Below, piece by piece: positions 10,447 to 19,889 of a stretch of DNA of 35,646 nt (within the stretch, counting starts at the first letter, position 1; each line of letters opens with the position of its first letter). The position numbers and the translations under genes are program-made. The DNA is from Phoronis australis (taxonomy: Eukaryota > Phoronida > Phoronidae): contig NMRA01000803.1 of the NCBI GenBank assembly GCA_002633005.1, positions 69,408-105,053 on the forward strand. The letters run 5' to 3'. The notes under the pieces were generated by a model that worked only from the letters and a program-made list of their open reading frames with translations, was not told the origin of the DNA and made no database searches.

Positions 10447-11150
10447 CTAAATTTTACACACAAACTTACAAATATAGCAGTTGGCGATGGTGCAATCAAG
10501 ACTATACTCATTAAAGCAGCGATTTCTAAAATAATTCATTACAATAATAGAGAATATGTATAAATCAAGAACACAACATGGAAGACTGTGTATAAGGTTA
10601 AGTAAAACATCACGTAGTGAACTTTTAAAGAGATTTTTAGAGCAGAAGTTAGTAATAAATTTCTTCGCCTGATTCATGGTGGTGCATGCTGTAACGGAGA
10701 GCTATGCTGAAAGTATAGAAATATTTCGGTAACTTGATAAGGACAGTTCAATTTTAAGAATGCATGATGTGTTTAACAATTGCTCACAATGAACATTATA
10801 TTTGCTAAAATCCTAATTCTAATAACTTTCTTTTGCAAACCGTCTGCTATTTTTCTGCCCCGTCTCAGTATACCATGGTGTAGATGAGGCAATTTCATAC
10901 TGTTATAAAGTATTCTCAATACTCAGAAAAGCGGAAATCTTACTTATTTTACGGCTTACGTTATCGATGTGATTTCCCGAGACAAATTTTCTTGAATAAT
11001 TAGTCCTAAGAAATTAAATGTTGTTACACTTTCTATTTCAAAACTTTAAGTGAGATATTGTAATTACCTATAGATTTATGAAGGGAATGAAAAGTTATAT
11101 ATTTGGCAACAGAAAATATTGAGAAGTTACTTGTGGCGATGTCCAATAAG
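10447..11150 (-). pseudogene. Decayed non-LTR retrotransposon, reverse transcriptase C-terminal part (Jockey/RTE-like)
   Basis: Read on the - strand, several frames give consecutive reverse-transcriptase landmarks: YITFHS, then IESVTTFNFLGLII (FNFLG at about 11014-11028), then a degraded HID segment, then NSMKLPHLHHGI, matching the family pattern of NSLILPHLNYGI. The last part (10447-10677) gives the conserved C-terminal tail FNEYSLDCTIANCYICKF. Stops and frameshifts occur throughout, so it cannot make protein. It lies in the intron of the candidate GPI-protein gene, antisense to it. The clade assignment is by motif feel only. Confidence 0.75.
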
Positions 11151-11526
11151 GCTCTTTGTTGTACTGAAGCAAGTTTCAAAAGCTTTCATTTCATAACGAC
11201 TTTAACCTCTCAAAATAACTTTATTGAATTAAATAATTAAAAAATAAGTTTACATGTTCATAATGGCTTGGCAGGTATTATATTGTATCGTATCGAACTG
11301 AAATAATGTATATAATTGGTTCAATTTTAGTATGGCAACGGAACTGGCTAGTATCCGCAAATTACTACACGCCTATTAAGCATCTGGCAACCAAGATTAA
11401 TTTTATGTGAAGTTGAATGCATTTATTACACGTTAATGGTAGTTATTAAACGGTTGATACCCCCATCAGGATTACAGTTGAATGACCTTTTTACGCATTA
11501 ACAGATTAGCGCCCGCACTGGGTATG

Positions 11527-11540
11527 AACAATAAAACCGA
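11527..11540. repeat. Left target-site duplication of the Penelope-like element
   Basis: AACAATAAAACCGA occurs here and again, in the same orientation, at 13347-13360, immediately beyond the other end of the element. Confidence 0.8.
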
Positions 11541-11572
11541 CTTTCTAAAACCGCTCTGAGGTGGTGGCGTGT

Positions 11573-11714
11573 TACAACTATTATTAAAATCTATTGGTCT
11601 ATTTACACCGACCTCTTGTCTATTTACACTGTCACGACGTTTCAGTCGGTCTATTCTCCGGTCATCGTCAGGTGTTCCCGCGTTCTTAGAAGAACGAGCA
11701 CCAATATGTGGCAC
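11573..11714. repeat. Penelope-like element terminal repeat, left (inverted) copy
   Basis: This copy contains CACGACGTTTCAGTCGG, TCATCGTCAGGTG and a GTTCTTAGAAGAAC hairpin. All recur in reverse complement in the right copy at 13203-13346 with scattered substitutions. Confidence 0.88.
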
Positions 11715-11722
11715 ACTTATGG

Positions 11723-11805
11723 TGTCCGAGGCAGGATTTGAACCCACGACTTCTGAAACTACAGATAATTCGAGCCCAGCACCTTATCCACTACACCACG
11801 GAGTC
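11723..11805 (-). repeat. tRNA-like (SINE-type) segment in the 3' part of the Penelope-like element
   Basis: On the - strand the segment starts GACTCCGTGG, has an A-box-like TGGTGTAGTGGATAAGG, and a B-box-like GGTTCAAATCC at 11734-11744. It resembles the tRNA-Arg layout but the acceptor arm has several mismatches, the anticodon stem does not close, and no T-run terminator follows. It is best called a tRNA-derived or tRNA-like relic rather than a working tRNA. It lies between the element's stop codon and its left terminal repeat, in the sense direction. Confidence 0.7.
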
Positions 11806-11836
11806 ATCCATTTACTTAGAGGGAAATTTATTATAC

Positions 11837-13152
11837 TTAAACCTTCCTAAGTAGACTGAACCAGGTGTCACTTGGTTGTTTGCTTGGCTGATTGAAGACA
11901 TTGTCTTGTACTTTGATGTACATGGCTTCCTTGATCTTTCTCTTGGTCCAACCTGTTTCACTGTCAAGTATTCGGATGTTATTCCACTGGATATTGTGTT
12001 GTTTCGACCACATGTGTTCTACTACTCCTGATGAGGTATTATCCTCTCTACAACACCTCTTATGTTCTGCAATTCTCGTCTCCAGTGGTCTTAATGTTTC
12101 ACCAATATATGATTCACCACATTCACATGGGATTTCATAGATGACATTTTTCTTTTTCCCCATGTCAGTTCTTGGTTTGACTTTTGTCAGTCGCCGACCC
12201 AGTGTGTCTGAGCTGCGATATACTGTTCTTATTTCAAATTCTTTACATATGCGTCCTAGCTTCTCAGTTACTCTGGGTACATATGGTAAGCACATAGTCT
12301 GCAGTGGGCTTTCTTCTGCCACTTTCTCTTTCCTCTGCGATGTTAAAGCCGACTTGATGAAATGCCTTGGGTAGCCATTTCTTTCGAATGTCTCCGCCAG
12401 GTTGGTCACGTCTGCTTGGAGTGCTGTATCACTGCAGATTTCTTTTGATCTTGATGGTATTTTGTTATACCCTTCTTGATTCCTTTGATGTGGTTGGAGT
12501 TGAAGTCGAGGTTTCGTCCTTTGTGGGTCTTCTTATAGTAGACTGACGTTGTTAACTGTCCTTGAACACGAGTCACTCGTACGTCTAGGAATGGGAGACT
12601 GTTATTTGTCTCTTCTTCTATTGTGAATCTAATCGTAGGCACTATGTTGTTCAGATGGTCAAGGAACTCTAATGCATTTTCCGAGTCTTGGCTGAATATT
12701 GTGAATGTGTCATCAACGTATCGTTTCCACATCTTCGGGGGTCTGTAAGCTGAGCTGAGAGCTGTTTGTTCGAACCACTCTATGTACAAGTTAGCTAAGA
12801 CTGGGGATAGTGGTGAACCCATTGTCATTCCTTGTGTCTGCTCGTAGAACTTGTCTTGGTATTGGAAGTAGGTGGTATTGACACAGAATGTCACTAATTC
12901 CAGAATGGAGCCTATTGGGAGGTTTACATCATCTGATGGCTTGTGGTCATGCTCTAATTTTGACCTGAATAATGGGAGAACCTCTGATGTTGGTACACTT
13001 GTGAATAGGCTTTCGACATCAAAGCTCACCATGGCGTCATTTGGTGTAATGCTGACTGATGACAACATTGACACGAAGTGCTTCGAGTCCTCTACGTACG
13101 AATCAGTTTTTCCAACTTGTAGAGATATGATGTTATTGAGGAATCTAGCTTA
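11837..13152 (-). pseudogene. Penelope-like reverse transcriptase plus GIY-YIG endonuclease, frameshifted
   Basis: The upstream part (12406-13152) encodes reverse-transcriptase motifs in order: MVSFDVESLFTSVP, then QTQGMTMGSPLSPVLANLYI, then KRYVDDTFTIF (catalytic YVDD at 12709-12720), then SLPFLDVRV. The downstream part (11837-12409) continues in another frame with NLAETFERNGYP, then the endonuclease core VIYEIPCECGESYIGET, TRIAEHKR and the late glutamate in KEAMYIK. The two parts overlap at about 12406-12430, so one frameshift separates them. Upstream, an in-frame TAA at about 13147-13149 ends the recognisable region just where the sequence CHQLS-stop-ARFLNN should read continuously. In full-length relatives one long ORF of several hundred residues more is expected. 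The element copies itself by target-primed reverse transcription in the nucleus; this copy is dead. Confidence 0.92.
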
Positions 13153-13202
13153 GTTGGTGGCAGGGAAAACCAATGTTGAGCTTATACACAACGTATGTGT
13201 TG

Positions 13203-13346
13203 CTTGTACCACATATCCGTGGTCGTTCTTCTAAGAACGCGGGAACACCTGACGATGGCCGGAGAATAGACCGACTGAAACGTCGTGACAGTGTAAATAT
13301 ACAAGAGGTCTGTGTAAACAGACCAAGAAATTTTAATAATAGTGGT
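13203..13346. repeat. Penelope-like element terminal repeat, right (inverted) copy
   Basis: Reverse complement of the left repeat with about 10% differences. It holds the near-palindrome CGTTCTTCTAAGAACG and, on the + strand, CACCTGACGA followed by GAAACGTCGTG, discussed as a hammerhead-like core. Confidence 0.88.
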
Positions 13347-13360
13347 AACAATAAAACCGA
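13347..13360. repeat. Right target-site duplication of the Penelope-like element
   Basis: This is a perfect 14-base match to 11527-11540. It sets the inserted element at 11541-13346. Confidence 0.8.
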
Positions 13361-14100
13361 TATTTTGAATTGTTAAAATTTTCTCCATGGCATAGGCGAT
13401 TTTCAATCTTGGCATCATTTTGTTGACTTTCCAGGAAGTTGCTGCCCCGCGAAGTCGATATACGGGCCGTGCCGCTTAGAAGTTTGACTTTCAAGACCAT
13501 TTCCCTTATGGAAGGATGCCTTTGCTGACAAAATTCTATGCGAAATGAGTACCTGCTCAGACAAAATTGTTCACTTAGGGATCTTGAAATTCTGCAAAGG
13601 TTTCTTTTTCCCACTACACGAATGTACAGAATGATTTTTAGCAGTTCCTGTGTTTTTCAAACTGAAATTGCAAAGGATGTACGTAGTCTTTTCTGACAAC
13701 AATGTGGTCTCTCATCTTGTATCGATTAGGCTTACTTGCGATAAAAATTCAACTATCCAAAAATATTTCCAGCATAGGTACACGAAATTAACCTCTCTAA
13801 AATTTTGGTGTTTCTGGAACATTCTGAATTTTTTCTAATTCATAGAACCTCCATACAAATTAGTAATTTTTTGGAGTTCACTCTCTAAGTAAGTGGGTAG
13901 ACTAATTTTCCCGGCCGAAAGCTGATAAAACACATTGACCATTCCGGTAGGTGGGGTAATTTTTCCAAGCTTAGTTTGAACCCCTTGATATCATTCTCCG
14001 GTGCTCTCCCAGTTCATTCTGATGGTAGAAACCAATTATGAGACCACTCTGCCTTTTAATTGCCGCTCCTTGCTATTTGGTTTGTAAATAAATGTCGTGT
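13361..14100 (+). other. Intron sequence, nothing recognised
   Basis: AT-rich sequence between the Penelope-like element and the 14125 exon. Open frames at 13333-13614 (-) and 13650-13838 (+) show no motif. Confidence 0.5.
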
Positions 14101-14124
14101 TTCATTATGAACTTTTTCTTACAG

Positions 14125-14241
14125 ATTTTACAGACCACAGTGGCGTCCTCTGAGACTACAGCCAGCAGTTCTGTGAAAGCAGTGGCTCAAGTCTCATTGA
14201 TAACCGGTCTGCTACTTGGAGCGTGGGCGTTACGTCAGTAA
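14125..14241 (+). CDS. Terminal exon with Ser/Thr-rich stretch and GPI-anchor-like tail
   Basis: A strong acceptor (ACTTTTTCTTACAG) opens a phase 0 frame of 38 codons and TAA. The product holds TTVASSETTASSSV, then a short spacer, then the hydrophobic run VSLITGLLLGAWAL and a two-residue RQ end. This is the order of a GPI-attachment signal: small residues (the SSS run) as possible omega site, spacer, hydrophobic tail. GC is about 50% by hand count, above its surroundings. A second AG at 14132-14133 gives an alternative start nine bases later, still in frame. Joined to 9076-9192 it gives about 77 residues, of which about 30 remain after both signals are removed, with some 13 Ser/Thr. Alternatively it is a single-pass anchor with a two-residue tail, or the end of a longer gene. 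Confidence 0.55.
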   Translation: MLQTTVASSETTASSSVKAVAQVSLITGLLLGAWALRQ

Positions 14242-15102
14242 TCTTGACATGTACGAGACCGAACGGTAACTGTATTTTTATCACTGTTATGTCAGCCAGT
14301 AGTCTGCTCCAACCTAGCTAGGGAACGCAAACGTTCATATGGGAGTGCTTTGCTGTCGTTCCTGTAATAGGATTCACAGATGAATTCAGAAGTACTTCTC
14401 AATTCAGATGCTTATACTCTGGTATCCACGCTAGATTATAATCTAGAAAATCTCTGATTCTTTTGCTAATGGAAAATAACTCGACGTACGACTTGATGAT
14501 TCACGCATATGTTTTACGAGGCATGAGCAAATGCAAAGCACTCATCGAAATAACATACTGGGCGCTATGAAATCCGCCATCGCTCTATACATGTAAACAG
14601 TGAATGCCCGATTCACGCACGTATTGCACATTGGCGATGTCGGAAGAATCTGACTAGTGAGGAATAGGGTGTGGTAGAGTGGAGAGAAAATCTGGAGGTT
14701 GGCTACCTACATCTTTTGCACCTATCCATTGCAATACCTTGCAGGCTAGGGTTTATTTAATTTAGATTAATTATAATTACGGCAGATTATGTAGCCGTCT
14801 GGTTATTTTCGAACAAATTTTGCCTTTGCGCGAATGTTTTCGCCTCTTTTAGTTACTATTCGTGTCGTTTTGCCACCTGAGCATAAAATCAAGCAAACTG
14901 CACGTTTGCGTAGAGATGAGGTATTTGCAATTGTTACTAGATAGGTGGAGTATGGATGGCACTGAGAGGCGATCATAAATTGAGGGGGTGAGGGCAACAC
15001 GTGGCATATTTTGGATGACGTATGATATGTGTCTGTTCCCAAAACCTGTGGCAAATTCAGTGCAAACACCTTGAAGATTTTTACACAATTCTCTTACAAA
15101 CA
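14242..15102 (+). other. Possible 3' UTR and intergenic sequence
   Basis: No AATAAA follows the 14241 stop until about 15607, so the transcript end is unclear. Two overlapping - strand open frames (14803-15112) have no recognisable domain. Confidence 0.4.
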
Positions 15103-15139
15103 ATGGCTGCACTTGATTTCTTCAGCCTGGGTCAACCAG
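15103..15139 (+). CDS. Weak candidate initial exon, MAALDFFSLGQP
   Basis: The start context CAAACAATGG is close to the best metazoan consensus. The frame encodes 12 residues and one base, then reaches a CAG/GTAAAA donor. No domain is recognisable and the next exon is uncertain; the acceptor at 15473 would continue the frame for about 43 codons without a known motif. Chance occurrence is quite possible. Confidence 0.2.
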
Positions 15140-15473
15140 GTAAAACATATGACCAATTAGTCGTCTCAGTCGGGTGACCCGTAGAAACCGGCGAAATCAG
15201 TCAAGTGCAGGCTATGAATCAGTCGTGGAAAACTGGCCTAAATAGATATCACAACTTCGACATACAACAATTTGTTAATTACTTTTATTAGCAGGAAAAG
15301 AAGAAAGAGCGTCTTTGTAGACTTTCGGCGAAAAGTGCGCTGTGGCGCTGCTGGTGACGTCAGCGCCGAGATCACGATTATTGATGAATGACGAGTGTCA
15401 TCAGAAAACTTCAAAATTACAAGCAGTTATGAGTACCTAGAGATCTGAACAATTGATTTTTTTTCATTTGTAG

Positions 15474-15535
15474 GTGCCTGTGTGCTACGCTTGACTTCAG
15501 CAACTATGAAGAACTCATGCCGATGTTCTGGAAAT
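15474..15535 (+). CDS. Weak candidate terminal exon, ends MFWK
   Basis: A T-rich tract ending TTTGTAG precedes it. One frame gives CLCATLDFSNYEELMPMFWK and a TGA; another stays open to about 15606. An AATAAA lies at about 15607. The composition looks coding, but phase does not match the candidate exon at 15103 in this frame and no family is recognised. Confidence 0.22.
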
Positions 15536-15844
15536 GATTTCGTTACGATAGAGGGCGCCGCTCTTGTGTGCCGCGTGTTTTTTTTTTTAGTTAGCCCACG
15601 TGTATGAATAAATTTTTGAAAGTCACCCCACGTGCTATTTCTTTTTCAGACTTAATGATGTTTCATTTAACAACTTTTATACTTTTGGTAATTCAAACTT
15701 TTAAAAAAATGTGACAAAACACAAATCGAGACACTGCAGCGTAGTTATTTTTTGCAACCCCAATCTTTATATGTTGTTGTCATTTTCCGAAATCATTTAT
15801 TGAAAATTAAGCACTTCATGTTACAATTATTGGAAACATGAATT

Positions 15845-16290
15845 ACAGAAAAGGAATTTCAATCATACACCCACTCACGCGCTCAATCACACAGTATATC
15901 ACGAAACCATGTAACAGAAACGAAATATCATTCACGCACTGACTCGCGCACACAATCGCACAGCATATCATGGAAACGTGAAACAGAAAAGAGGGATGTC
16001 ATTCACACACTCACTCACGCATTCAATCACATAGTATATCATGAAAACATGAAACAGAAATGGAATATCACTCAAACACTCACTCACGCGCTCAATCACA
16101 CAGCATATCACGAAACCATGTAACAGAAAAGGAATTCCATTCACACACTCACTCACGCCCGCAATCACACAGTAAGTCACGAAAGTATGAGACGGCAATA
16201 GAATGTCATTCACACACTCACTCACTTAAGCAATCACACAGCATATGGAAACGTGAAACAGAAATGGAATATCATTCACACAATTGCACA
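15845..16290. repeat. Minisatellite, 69-70 bp unit, about 6.5 copies
   Basis: The anchor ACAGAAA recurs at 15845, 15914, 15983, 16053, 16123, about 16192 (mutated) and 16258. Each unit carries TCATTCACACACTCACTCAC, CAATCACACAG and a TATCA.GAAA segment. Because the unit is near a multiple of three, open frames appear on both strands (16060-16302 +, 15968-16225 -) with 23-residue periodicity. They are taken as by-products. Confidence 0.92.
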
Positions 16291-16299
16291 GTACCTCAC

Positions 16300-16860
16300 T
16301 AATCAATTAATATGTAAATTTCCGAACTGGCCTTACTTCTCACTAACTTAACATACTCGACTTTTTACAGGCTTTATTTTCCCGGACAACATTAAAACAA
16401 CGTTAACACGAAGAGCTTGTTTTCAATAAATTGCTCCTTACCAGTAACAAAATGTCAGCAACATGTCTAGTTTGCTAACTATACCAAACATTACCAACTG
16501 TACTGCAGGAGAGGATGTCAACCAACACACTTATCAATTTCATACAGATTTTATACCATGACACACTTCCAAAATACGTTTTGATGTCTCAGATAACTCC
16601 TTACAAAAAGCAAGTATCGTCTTCCTTGACATGTCTAATTTTCAAGAATTAATTTATGGATAGAATTCTATTCAACATTCTAGTCTGGAGCCATGAAATT
16701 TTCAGATCTTTTTTAATGTTGTAAGGAGACTACACGTCTCTTCATTTAATTTTTTTAACCTCACTTAATTTAGATGACCGTTTTGATTACGCGTTTGAGT
16801 CTTGTTGAAAAACATTAAGAAGTTCACAAATATGTAGACATCCTCCCGCGCGCGTGTCAG
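16300..16860. other. Intergenic, nothing recognised
   Basis: AT-rich with no supported gene or repeat. Confidence 0.5.
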
Positions 16861-16864
16861 GGAT

Positions 16865-17078
16865 CTGTTTCACCAAGAGTGACGTCAGACTTAAGACAAG
16901 AAATTGGGTCTTACGCTCCACACAACAATTTCAGAAAAATTAAATCTCATGAATTATTTATAGGCTGGGATGCACTAGAAATTACTTGACTAAACCATTT
17001 TTCAGTAATTGTGAAGTGGGGTAGTGAGACCAAACTTGCGTCTTCATTCTTAAGTCACAAGTCACTTTCACGTAACAG
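16865..17078 (-). mobile_element. MITE-like family M, copy 1
   Basis: The ends are inverted copies (GTTTCACCAAGAGTGAC and GTCACTTTCACGTAAC), each followed inward by GACTTAAGA or its complement. The interior GATGCACTAGAAATTACTTG and CTAAACCATTTTTCAGTAAT matches, in opposite orientation, copies at 19500 and 26402. Confidence 0.7.
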
Positions 17079-17079
17079 A

Positions 17080-18930
17080 CCTTTGAAGTTTACCTTAGAA
17101 AGTAAAAGTAGTTCAAGCATGTACACGTCAATATTGGCACTTGAATATGGAACACGTAGCTGGATATTTGCGCAGTACAGAACACATGTTGTTATATTCT
17201 AAACAGTTCATTTTGCAGTTATGTAGGAAAAATTTGATCAAACTTTGGGATATCGTATCTCGATGGCTGATTGGATTCGTATAAGGCTTTCAGTTACCAT
17301 ACTTTTTGAAAAGTTCTCCAAGCATCTTTTACATGAGGAGCTATCAAAATATTATTTGTGATTTTTATGGCAAACTCAAAAGTGGCATAAAACGAAATGA
17401 TAATTTACAAAACTGTAACAGTGTTTTTGAGACTTAATCCTGTACACTTATATCAAACAAAATTTGGACATTTTATTGATACCGTTGTTTTAATACTGAT
17501 ATGTCTTTGTTTTTGCTATGTTTTACTAAAACGACATGTTCATTTTGTCCTATTAATATCAGATTAGTATAAAGTCAAAACGTTACAGTCTACAGGCTTT
17601 ATTTATACGTTCAGAAAATGTGTAACTTTATCGAGTTCAGTTCTATAGTTTGTAGGTATTTGCACCGACAAGTCGACAAGGTCCTAGGCCTATATTACAT
17701 TAACTTTTAATTTGTTTGCAAGATAATCTCAACGCTTGTGCGCATTGCCTGTGACTTGAATGGTTGGAAGCCGTCTGTCTCGAGAGACGATGGATATTGA
17801 GCCCTCTTTCAGTCGTTGGTTGGATTGCAACGTCGCCTGTGGCTAAGAAGTCCCATTATTGAGCAGCAGGTTATGTTGCAGACACTAAAATATAATCCTA
17901 TCATGGTAAGGGATATTATGAGACCTAATTCGTTTTGAACCAGCTAAACAGGGATAAATGAAGTTTTAAAATGCCGACCAAATCCATAGGTAGTTATCCA
18001 AGGTCTTTTCAGGAGACAGAGTGGGAAAGGAGGGGNAAGTTGGTATTTGCATATTGCGTTCACAGTCAGCAGTTCTTTCGCAAGCCTGATCATATCTCAC
18101 AGCTCTGCACAGCAAAATGAAGTCTTATCATTCCCAATGCAGACCAAGTTTGGTTATTTCACTTCCCTGTTACTTCATAAAGTAGAGTCCAATGATTCCG
18201 CAGTGCAAGCGTCTTCAGACGGGTTGTTCCCATTTAATATGCATTAGATGTTCTCGAAAAAGGTATTTGAAGCGACATAAGTCCGTAGCCACCTGTCAAG
18301 AAGTGTTCCTCTCTTCATGCTTAGTAATTGATCTAAATTAACATAAACTCCGAGTATTCTCCCCCATAGAGCATGTATTCGCAACATAAGTTGTTTCTCT
18401 GTCACCAGAGGGTGCTATAACCTTGCCTTCCATCACAACGACAACTTTTGGTTTAATCCACTTACTGTTATGAAATTGGCCCAGAATTGTTCCTTAGTAA
18501 AACTGTTGATGATCACAGAGCTTCGAATGAACAATCCGGTACACTTTCATTTCATGGCGTGACCTGAAATTCCGTAAGCTTGGTCTGAAGAAAAAGCGAA
18601 CCCCAGTTGTTCAGAGGTCACGTCTAAACTGACGCCGTCTGAAACGAGATAAAACCAATCTTATAACGAGTGTTAAAGTTAGTGTTTTTGACAGAAAGCA
18701 GGCGTTTAGAGGTAATGTCCCACTCAGCTCTCGGCTTCAGTAATCAATTGAAATCATTGGACAGCTATCGAATAAATAAATAAATATATCTCAAAAATAA
18801 CAGAAATAAGAGACATCTGGTGTGTTAAAATACACATATAAAAATACACTGAAGCTTAGTATGAGCAAAATCCTGACTAAATGGCCCGTTTTCAAGTTGT
18901 TCACCAGGCTGTGATGCTGATAGAGACAGG
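17080..18930. other. Intergenic, with one undetermined base at 18036
   Basis: No gene is supported. The N at 18036 follows a G-rich run (GGAGGGG) and marks a sequence gap or uncertain base. A short AAATAAATAAAT tract lies at about 18773-18785. Confidence 0.5.
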
Positions 18931-18933
18931 ATG

Positions 18934-19093
18934 CAGTGGCGGACTAAGAGGGGGGGTCAAGGGGCGGCCATGGCCTCCCCTAAAATTCTCCCAGATTCCA
19001 TTTGGCATTCCGGGGTGCGAATGTCTGACGGGCAAAATCCTGGCTAATACTCTGCCCTGGCCCCCCTAACTCAAAATCCTGGATCCGCCCCTG
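18934..19093. mobile_element. 160 bp non-autonomous element with AGTGGCGGA ends
   Basis: It starts CAGTGGCGGACTAAG and ends CCTGGATCCGCCCCTG, an imperfect inverted pair. The flanking hexamer GGATGC is present on both sides (18929-18934 and 19094-19099), consistent with a target duplication of 5-6 bases. G-rich and C-rich runs sit just inside the ends. It shares its terminal motif with the 7424-8728 element and is probably a deletion derivative of the same family. Confidence 0.75.
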
Positions 19094-19389
19094 GGATGCG
19101 AGACACTATGTTCATCATAAAACTTTCATAGGGCTACTCTTTCTTATAGGTGGCGCTGTGACTGAAGGTTGTGCACAATGAGAGAGATTATGTATTCCCA
19201 GGCAGATCCAAACCATGCGCGGTGCCTTGATACATATACATATACGAGTACGTTTGGCGCAACCTGCTCAGGTTTTTCTTGAGTCACAAAATCGTGAACA
19301 AGCTTTGCTGATCATAAAACACGGTCGATTACGGGTGTTATCAATGAAATACCGTCACTAATCAGGTATTCAGTGAAGCTGTACTTTAC

Positions 19390-19850
19390 TAAAACGTGAA
19401 ATTCAGTGCAAGAGTTGCAAAACCTTGTTTCTTTTTCATTCCCCCAACCAACGGAGACGGGGGTTGTACGATCCCCTCCGGAGCCCCGCTCCCACTCCGC
19501 AACTGTTGAAAAGGGTTTAGCCAAGTAATTATGAGAGCACTGCAGTCTAGAAATGATTGATAGAATTACCTGATTTACCTCTGAGAGTGGGTTCACAGAT
19601 GTTCTCACAGATCCTCTGCCCATACGTACACCCACTGAGGATAAACTGAATGGTATTGGAGGATGGTGTTTCCCGTAGTGAGCGGATTAAAATAATTTAT
19701 AGAAATTACCGAAGTCACTTACAGTTATTTGTGTATTCTCAAAGACGTTGCACTTTTAATCAAGTGAGATTTAAGTATTTTTCATAAAATAGCTACGTGG
19801 AGCCTAAGACTAAATTTCTGAATGAAATCTTAAGTCCACTTTCATGAAAT
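19390..19850 (+). mobile_element. MITE-like family M, copy 2, with internal insertion
   Basis: AAAAGGGTTTAGCCAAG (about 19510) and CAGTCTAGAAAT match 26470-26512. The match resumes after about 130 unrelated bases with CAAGTGAGATTTAAGTATTT and ends CACTTTCATGAAAT near 19849. The left end is degraded and its limit is approximate. Confidence 0.65.
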
Positions 19851-19889
19851 AATTCCCAATTCATTTTATTCGCCGAACGTGAGCTTGGG

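Larger units (their letters stand above)
11541..13346 (-). mobile_element. Penelope-like element, 5'-truncated, with inverted terminal repeats
   Basis: The 1.8 kb insert is bounded by a 14 bp duplication and contains, on the - strand, a broken reverse transcriptase/GIY-YIG coding region. A 140 bp segment at each end is an inverted copy of the other at about 90% identity (11573-11714 and 13203-13346). Penelope-like elements are known for terminal repeats in varying orientation, variable target duplications, and reverse transcriptases related to telomerase. The N-terminal third of the usual reading frame is missing, and the inverted repeat joins the truncation point almost directly. Confidence 0.88.

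Noticed and set aside
11723-11805. Functional tRNA gene on the - strand
   Set aside because: A and B boxes are present, but the acceptor and anticodon stems do not pair, and no T-run terminator follows.
11569-11850. Open frame encoding AGFEPTTS-type peptide
   Set aside because: This is the antisense translation of a tRNA-like segment, a well-known source of false hypothetical proteins.
15103-15606. Two-exon gene joining 15103-15139 to 15474
   Set aside because: The phases allow one join, but the resulting product has no signature and reads through a T-run; both exons are left as weak separate candidates.
15845-16290. CRISPR array
   Set aside because: Whole 69-70 bp units repeat without unique spacers, in a eukaryotic setting.
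16060-16302. Repeat proteins on + and - strands of the minisatellite
   Set aside because: The frames exist because the unit is close to 69 bp; there is no start context, domain or splice evidence.
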